Shown here in pieces: positions 7,013 through 10,480 of a DNA stretch of 10,480 nt. Source of the stretch: Verrucomicrobiota bacterium (lineage in GTDB: Bacteria > Verrucomicrobiota > Verrucomicrobiia > Limisphaerales > UBA8199); assembly GCA_026397855.1 (NCBI GenBank), contig JAPLUA010000215.1:1177-11656 (forward strand), written 5' to 3'. The notes under the pieces are model-generated. The model was not told where the DNA came from. It did no database searches and saw only the letters and a list, made by a program, of their open reading frames with translations. Numbering within the stretch: the stretch's first letter is position 1; each line of letters starts with the position of its first letter. Both the position numbers and the translations under genes were made by a program.

Positions 7013-8860
7013 TTACGGGGCCGGTTGGCCTCGCTGTTGGAGGATCTTTGCCAGGTTCTCCCGGGCCCCGGCGTAATCGGGATCAAGCTCCAGCGCCCGC
7101 TTGAAGTGGGCTATTCCCTCGTCGGTCTCTCCCTTTTGGCTGAGCGTTCCGCCCAGGTTATTGTGGATTTCCGGGTCGTCGGGATGGATGGCGACAGCCT
7201 GCTGGAAGTGGGCGAGCGCTTCATCCAGCCGGCCCGTGCGGGCAAACGCGATGGCGAGGTTGTTGTGGGCGTCGGCATAGCGGGGCTGGATGGACAGCGC
7301 GCGCTGGAAATGGGGGATGCTCTCGTCGAGGCGGCCCAGTTGGCTGAGTAGTTCGCCCAGGTTGAATTCGGCCATCGCATACCCAGGCTGGAATTCCAGC
7401 GCCTGCTGGAAGTGGCCCATGGCCTCGTCCATGCGCCCGCGCTCGTAGAGGGCTTTGCCGAGGTTGTTGTGGGCAATGGGCAGCGTGGCATCCCGGGTGA
7501 GGGCCGTCTGCCAGAAGGTTTCGGCATCGGCGTAGATGCCGCACTGTTTCCAGGTCAGCAGGCCAAGAATGGAGAGCAGGGCCAGGCAGGCGGCGTTTCG
7601 GACAGCCGGGCTCTTGCCCGGTCGCCAGCGCGCGAGGGCGGCGGCTCCCAGCGCGATGGGGCCTATGATGGCAAAATACTGCCAGCGGTCGGCCACCAGC
7701 GAATACTGCATGAAGGAGATGTTGAGGAACCCGAGGACCGGCAGGAGCATGGCCACGAAGTAACCCAGGCCCAGGAGCAAGCTCCGGCCCCACCGTTGGC
7801 GCCAGCGCCAGCAGGTGAGAAACCCGGCCGCCACGAGCAACCCCGGCAGGTACGACCCCCACCGTGCCGGGTCAATCTGCCAGCGCGGATAAATGGCCCG
7901 CAGGTCCAGCGGCAGGAGCGCTTTGCCGAGGTAAAACCAGATCGCCCAACCCGCCCCCGCCAGCCGGGCCCAGAAGTTGTCCGTCCGCACCACATCGGAG
8001 CCGATTGCCCGGTGCGACTGGAACCAGAGGGAAACCAGGCCCACGGCAAGGGCCGCGATGAAGAACGGCGCGCTGCGCCCCAAATCCGCGCGCCCGATGT
8101 GTCCCCGCCTGGCCCAGGCCAGGCCCAGCAGCACCAGCGGCAGGGGTGCCACGGCGGTTTTGCTGAGCAGCGCGAGCACAAAGGCGGCCAGCGACAGCCA
8201 GTAGAGAGCCGGGCCGGGAAGCGGGAAGGGGAATGACGCGTGGCCACCTGCGTCCGCCTGCCAGCGGCCGCAATCCTCCGGCGACTCCCTGGCGTCGTCC
8301 CACCGCACATACAGCAGCAGGCTCAGGAGGTAGAACACCAGGCACAAGGTGTTCTTCTGTTCGGAGATCCAGGCTACGGATTCCACATTGACGGGGTGGA
8401 GCGCGAAGAGGGCGGCAGCCAGCCATGCGCCCGGGATGCGCATTGCCGCCAGCAGCCGCCACAGCAGCAGGGTGCCGGCCAGGTGGAGGCAGACGTTCGC
8501 CACATGGTAGCCCAGCGGGCTGGCACCCCACAGCCGCCATTCCACCCAAAGCAACGAGGAGGTCATGGGGAAGAAGTCGAGCGGCCGGGTGCTGAACCAG
8601 AACTGCCACAGGCCTCCGGGCTGCCGGATCAAGGGGTTGTTGACCACGAAGCTGCCATCGTCCCAGATGAGCCCGGCCCGCCAGACCGGCAGGTAGGCGA
8701 CGAAAGTGATGGCGGCCAGCGCGAGCGCGGCGCTTCGCAGACTCCAGGAACCGGTGAAGCCGGCCGCCGCATGGGCCCCGCCTGGCGCGGAACCCCAGTC
8801 GGGACCGGGTGTCCCGGCACCGGCCGGTCTGGCTGGTTGGGGGCAGCTTGGCCGCTTCAT
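7013..8860 (-). CDS. GT-C-like multi-TM glycosyltransferase with C-terminal TPRs (TMTC-like), copy C
   Basis: This 615-aa membrane protein is of the same subtype as the 758-aa copy at 2824-5100. Shared blocks include PVWRAGLIWDD (58-68), IPGAWLAAALFALHPVNVES (142-161), WFYLGK (308-313), MLLPVLGFL (371-379) and VADRWQYFA (389-397). It starts at ATG 8860 with a hydrophilic Pro/Gly/Ala-rich tail of about 40 residues, then TM1 (about 41-57) and the acidic first-loop motif IWDDGSFVV. About ten more TM segments run to residue 437. A Gly/Pro/Asp-rich loop at 186-217 separates two of them. Five TPRs follow at about 460-605, with consensus units such as AHNNLAIAFARTGRLDEAL. The stop is TAA at 7013-7015, and the gene converges on the 599-aa paralogue. 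No good Shine-Dalgarno precedes the ATG. Predicted role: polyprenyl-phosphate-sugar-dependent glycosyl transfer at the outer face of the inner membrane, inferred from the family only. Confidence 0.85.
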   Translation of the reverse strand: MKRPSCPQPARPAGAGTPGPDWGSAPGGAHAAAGFTGSWSLRSAALALAAITFVAYLPVWRAGLIWDDGSFVVNNPLIRQPGGLWQFWFSTRPLDFFPMTSSLLWVEWRLWGASPLGYHVANVCLHLAGTLLLWRLLAAMRIPGAWLAAALFALHPVNVESVAWISEQKNTLCLVFYLLSLLLYVRWDDARESPEDCGRWQADAGGHASFPFPLPGPALYWLSLAAFVLALLSKTAVAPLPLVLLGLAWARRGHIGRADLGRSAPFFIAALAVGLVSLWFQSHRAIGSDVVRTDNFWARLAGAGWAIWFYLGKALLPLDLRAIYPRWQIDPARWGSYLPGLLVAAGFLTCWRWRQRWGRSLLLGLGYFVAMLLPVLGFLNISFMQYSLVADRWQYFAIIGPIALGAAALARWRPGKSPAVRNAACLALLSILGLLTWKQCGIYADAETFWQTALTRDATLPIAHNNLGKALYERGRMDEAMGHFQQALEFQPGYAMAEFNLGELLSQLGRLDESIPHFQRALSIQPRYADAHNNLAIAFARTGRLDEALAHFQQAVAIHPDDPEIHNNLGGTLSQKGETDEGIAHFKRALELDPDYAGARENLAKILQQRGQPAP

Positions 8861-8898
8861 GCGGGTGCAGGGTAATTAGGGCTTGGGGCGCGTTCAAC

Positions 8899-8925
8899 AC
8901 TATAGGAGGGCGGACAACTTGTCGC
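8899..8925 (-). promoter_or_regulatory. Possible promoter for the minus-strand GT-C/TPR gene
   Basis: Read on the minus strand, TATAGT (8899-8904) is a 5/6 match to a -10 box about 40 bases upstream of the ATG at 8860. GCGACA (8920-8925) is a 4/6 match to a -35 box at a short 15-bp spacing. The -35 side abuts the structured repeat at 8934-9020. This is weak evidence. Confidence 0.25.
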
Positions 8926-8933
8926 AGCCTCGC

Positions 8934-9020
8934 AACCTCGTAGCCGCGGACGTCAGTCCGCGCCATCTTCTCCGGTCGGAGCGGAGATCAGCGCCGACTC
9001 ACGTCGGCGGCTACGAGGTT
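8934..9020. repeat. Cloverleaf-forming inverted-repeat element
   Basis: An 87-bp intergenic element is bounded by a perfect inverted repeat: AACCTCGTAGCCGC at 8934-8947 and its complement at 9007-9020. Inside are three more perfect hairpins: 8945-8951 with 8956-8962 (7 bp, GTCA loop), 8969-8974 with 8982-8987 (6 bp), and 8992-8998 with 9003-9009 (7 bp, TCAC loop). With the outer arms trimmed to 11 bp (8934-8944 with 9010-9020), all four stems can form at once as a four-way junction. A further 6-bp match (8928-8933 with 9028-9033) lies outside with a 7-base bulge. No ORF or tRNA signature is present. It looks like a REP- or MITE-type non-autonomous repeat, which is inference. Confidence 0.75.
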
Positions 9021-9072
9021 ATGCGCCGCGAGGCCGCTTTCTCCATGATCGCTGGCCGGGGCGGTCGGGTTC

Positions 9073-9390
9073 TTACGCCCCCGCTTCCGCCGGGTAAATA
9101 GTCACTCCATCACGGATGATCTTATCCTTGAGCCGCTCATTGGTGATATGCTCGGAGCGGACGAGGTCGAGCTCGTAAATCAGGGGGGCGTTCTCCAGGG
9201 CGTCGCACAGGTCGAGCCATTCAGCGGCGGTGGCATCGGGCGCGGAGATGGCCAGATCGAGGTCGGAAGCGCGGCGGGCGGTGCCCGTGGCACGCGAGCC
9301 GAAGACGCGCACCTCGCGCACGGCGGGGAATCGCCCGCAAGCCGCCCGTAACACGGTCAGGTCCTGGTTACGCAGGGCGACGGGCTTCAT
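9073..9390 (-). CDS. MNT-type nucleotidyltransferase (HEPN/MNT pair, putative antitoxin)
   Basis: This 105-aa minimal nucleotidyltransferase is of the HI0073/MntA kind. It starts at ATG 9390 (MKPVALRNQD), ten bases after the stop of the HEPN gene, so the two form one operon on the minus strand. The catalytic motif GSX10DXD is complete: GSRATGTARRASDLD at residues 31-45, with metal-binding D43 and D45. A third acidic residue is likely in YELDLV (D75). In characterised HepT-MntA systems the MNT protein adds AMP to a tyrosine of the HEPN RNase motif and so neutralises it; with all key residues present, that activity is plausible here. In other pairs (HI0073/HI0074) the function is less clear. 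The length is normal for the family. Nothing suggests truncation. Confidence 0.9.
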   Translation of the reverse strand: MKPVALRNQDLTVLRAACGRFPAVREVRVFGSRATGTARRASDLDLAISAPDATAAEWLDLCDALENAPLIYELDLVRSEHITNERLKDKIIRDGVTIYPAEAGA

Positions 9391-9400
9391 GGCGTTAATC

Positions 9401-9799
9401 TCAGGTAAGGGTCTGAATCTTGCCAGCCATCGCGCCAAGGAGGGCGGAATAGTCCCGGACCACATGCTGATAGATGCGGGTGGCGAGGGCTTCGTCGTAG
9501 GCATGACTGGTAAGACTGCGGTCCTCGAGCATCTGGAGCCATCGGTCGGCCTCCTCGGGTGTGGCAACGAGACCCTCGGCAAAAGCTTTCTTGAGCGTCG
9601 GGCGTGGGCCGCCACATTCGTGGCCCTGGCGCTCCAGGTGGAGCTTAAGGGCCTTCCAGACCAGCTCGAAAGAGAACTCGAACCGCTGGATGACCGCATC
9701 GCGGACGATGGTGCTCTCCGGCTGCGCGACAGCTTCCTGCAAGCGTGCGACGGCATTGCGAACCTCCCCCTGACGTTCGATGAATCGTTCTTTGCTCAC
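9401..9799 (-). CDS. HEPN-domain protein, HI0074-type nucleotidyltransferase substrate-binding family (putative toxin)
   Basis: This 132-aa, mostly helical HEPN protein is of the nucleotidyltransferase substrate-binding (HI0074) type. It starts at GTG 9799 (reads SKERFIERQ after the start). Its core RFEFSFELVWKALKLHLE (39-56) is characteristic of the family. Residues 94-101 read RSLTSHAY, a perfect RX4HXY motif: R94 and H99 would be the RNase pair and Y101 the residue AMPylated in type VII toxin-antitoxin systems. The gene comes first and the MNT gene follows after a ten-base gap. No in-frame ATG lies upstream; AGAGG ends only two bases before the GTG, too close for a good ribosome-binding site. 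Toxicity is inferred from the motif: HI0074-type members are not all shown to be toxins, and a plain substrate-binding role is the alternative. Confidence 0.88.
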   Translation of the reverse strand: MSKERFIERQGEVRNAVARLQEAVAQPESTIVRDAVIQRFEFSFELVWKALKLHLERQGHECGGPRPTLKKAFAEGLVATPEEADRWLQMLEDRSLTSHAYDEALATRIYQHVVRDYSALLGAMAGKIQTLT

Positions 9800-9806
9800 A
9801 GCCTCT

Positions 9807-9812
9807 ATTCTA
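9807..9812 (-). promoter_or_regulatory. Possible -10 box just before the HEPN start
   Basis: TAGAAT on the minus strand is a 5/6 match to the -10 consensus. It lies only 7 bases upstream of the GTG start, so a transcript beginning from it would be nearly leaderless. No matching -35 is seen. This is weak evidence. Confidence 0.2.
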
Positions 9813-10012
9813 ACAGGGAATGATTCCAGGAGTGGGGTCTTGCCGGGCCGGACAGAACGATCCGCTTCCCTTTGTCAGCGTGCAGCGCTTTCATGGGGGC
9901 AATTTCCCATAAGCCAGTAACCTACGCAAACCCTTTCGGCGTGAAGGCAGCCTGGGCTTCCAGCCTGAATCGCCTGTGTGGCCTCGGTGTCGTCCTTGCC
10001 TGGCCCCGGTGA

Positions 10013-10044
10013 TGCTCCCATGGGGGTCGACCCCCATGGGAGCA
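10013..10044. repeat. Perfect 32-bp palindrome
   Basis: The left half TGCTCCCATGGGGGTC (10013-10028) is exactly inverted in 10029-10044, with no spacer. Each half itself contains the palindrome CCCATGGG (10017-10024 and 10033-10040), and the centre is GTCGAC. Outside, CGGTGA (10007-10012) is complementary to TCACCG (10067-10072), with extra sequence on the right arm. No T-run follows, so it is not a classic terminator. It could be an operator, a REP-like unit or the end of a mobile element. Confidence 0.85.
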
Positions 10045-10216
10045 GCGCCGTTGCGCCTCCGGGGAGTCACCGTCACTACGCCGTAGCCGGTCCTCGGGTG
10101 GGCTGAGGCTGGGATGCCAGCGTTTTGCTTCACTCTGCTTTACTGGATGCCGGGGAGGTTTGCTTTGGTGCGGCGCCATTCTCGACAATGTCGCATGAAA
10201 GTGCCAGTTTCTAGCT

Positions 10217-10480
10217 GTGGTATCCGAAAAATACGAACGGCTGCGCACGTTGTTGCAGTCCTATGGTTCCTGCCTCGTCGCCTACTCCGGCGGGGTGGAC
10301 TCGGTCTTTCTTGCCTACGCGGCGCGGCAGGCGCTCGGGGATAAGGCGCTTGCTGCCATTGCCGATTCGCCCAGCTTGCCGCGACGGGAGCTGCGCGAGG
10401 CCCTGGAGCTTGCCCAACGGTTTCCGTTCCCCGTCCGGGCCGTGCGGACCCGGGAGTCCGAGAATCCCGGCTACGTCGCC
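10217..10480 (+). CDS. larE: LarE, ATP-dependent sacrificial sulfur transferase, 5' part
   Basis: The last 264 bases encode the first 88 residues of a PP-loop (adenine nucleotide alpha-hydrolase-like) protein of the LarE family; the gene runs off the window. LarE activates the pyridinium carboxylates of a nicotinic-acid adenine dinucleotide derivative and inserts sulfur taken from its own cysteine or from a persulfide, in making the nickel-pincer cofactor of lactate racemase and related enzymes. The PP-loop SGGVDS is at residues 24-29, after GSCLVAY. ADSPSLPRREL (49-59) and TRESENPGY are further LarE hallmarks. The start is GTG 10217; an in-frame TGA at 10196-10198 limits the N-terminus and no ATG lies between. 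The sulfur-donating cysteine lies beyond the window, so the sulfur chemistry cannot be judged. No other lar gene is present upstream. Confidence 0.9.
   Translation, partial: MVSEKYERLRTLLQSYGSCLVAYSGGVDSVFLAYAARQALGDKALAAIADSPSLPRRELREALELAQRFPFPVRAVRTRESENPGYVA

Larger units (their letters stand above)
9800..10216. other. Gene-free intergenic stretch between HEPN and larE
   Basis: I see no convincing gene in these 417 bases. The open frames on the minus strand (e.g. through 9922-10248) are Arg/Pro-rich, lack any family motif and read through the palindrome, so they look spurious. The stretch holds the 32-bp palindrome at 10013-10044, a short imperfect dyad CTGG-GCTT-CCAG near 9950, and a perfect CGACA-A-TGTCG dyad at 10183-10193, about 25 bases before the larE start, which might be a small operator. 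Confidence 0.5.

Noticed and set aside
7412..8236. A 274-codon plus-strand frame antisense to copy C
   Set aside because: Low-complexity Pro/Gly/Gln composition with no family motif; the opposite strand encodes a clear TM/TPR protein.
8934..9020. tRNA gene suggested by the cloverleaf shape
   Set aside because: The outer stem is 11 bp rather than 7, two of the loops are 4 bases, and no GTTCGA-like T-loop or sensible anticodon arm is present.
9922..10248. Minus-strand frame of 108 codons through the palindrome
   Set aside because: Arg/Pro/Ser/His-rich with no recognisable motif, and it reads straight through a perfect palindrome; likely spurious.

Overview
This 10.5 kb window is GC-rich bacterial DNA. 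A PEP-CTERM surface protein, several large membrane proteins with C-terminal TPR repeats, frameshifted or accessory genes and structured intergenic repeats point to a Verrucomicrobiota or Planctomycetota genome, with the former more likely. That placement is inference; no rRNA or other marker gene is present.

Layout. (1) At 1-930 on the minus strand is a uroporphyrinogen-decarboxylase-like (URO-D superfamily) gene, cut by the window edge and split by a +1 frameshift near 551-557. A small unrecognised ORF (903-1196, minus) lies directly upstream and overlaps it. (2) At 1433-2692 on the plus strand is a secreted PEP-CTERM protein with a signal peptide and a C-terminal PEP/TM/Arg sorting tail, followed by a strong hairpin terminator. 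(3) At 2824-8860 are three large, mutually homologous integral-membrane proteins (758, 599 and 615 aa). Each has an N-terminal GT-C-like multi-TM module with an acidic motif in the first extracytoplasmic loop and C-terminal TPRs, the architecture of eukaryotic TMTC O-mannosyltransferases and their bacterial relatives. The first two are tandem and about 30 bp apart. The third converges on them across a short tandem/inverted repeat (6957-6997). The first and third are clearly one subtype and the middle one another.

(4) Upstream of the third gene is an 87-bp intergenic element (8934-9020) that folds on paper into a perfect four-stem cloverleaf. (5) At 9073-9799 on the minus strand is a two-gene HEPN/MNT cassette, GTG-started HEPN first and nucleotidyltransferase second. 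The hallmark motifs RX4HXY and GSX10DXD are intact, as expected of a type VII toxin-antitoxin or HI0074/HI0073-type pair. (6) At 9800-10216 no gene is visible, but the stretch holds a perfect 32-bp palindrome (10013-10044). (7) From 10217 to the end is the 5' part of larE, a PP-loop sulfur transferase of nickel-pincer cofactor synthesis.

Working picture. The central region looks like a locus for lipid-linked sugar transfer to surface or secreted proteins. The neighbouring PEP-CTERM protein is a conceivable substrate, but no link is shown by sequence. The rest is accessory: a TA-like cassette, repeats and a broken gene. The most distinctive signals are the triplicated GT-C/TPR cluster, the cloverleaf element and the 32-bp palindrome.
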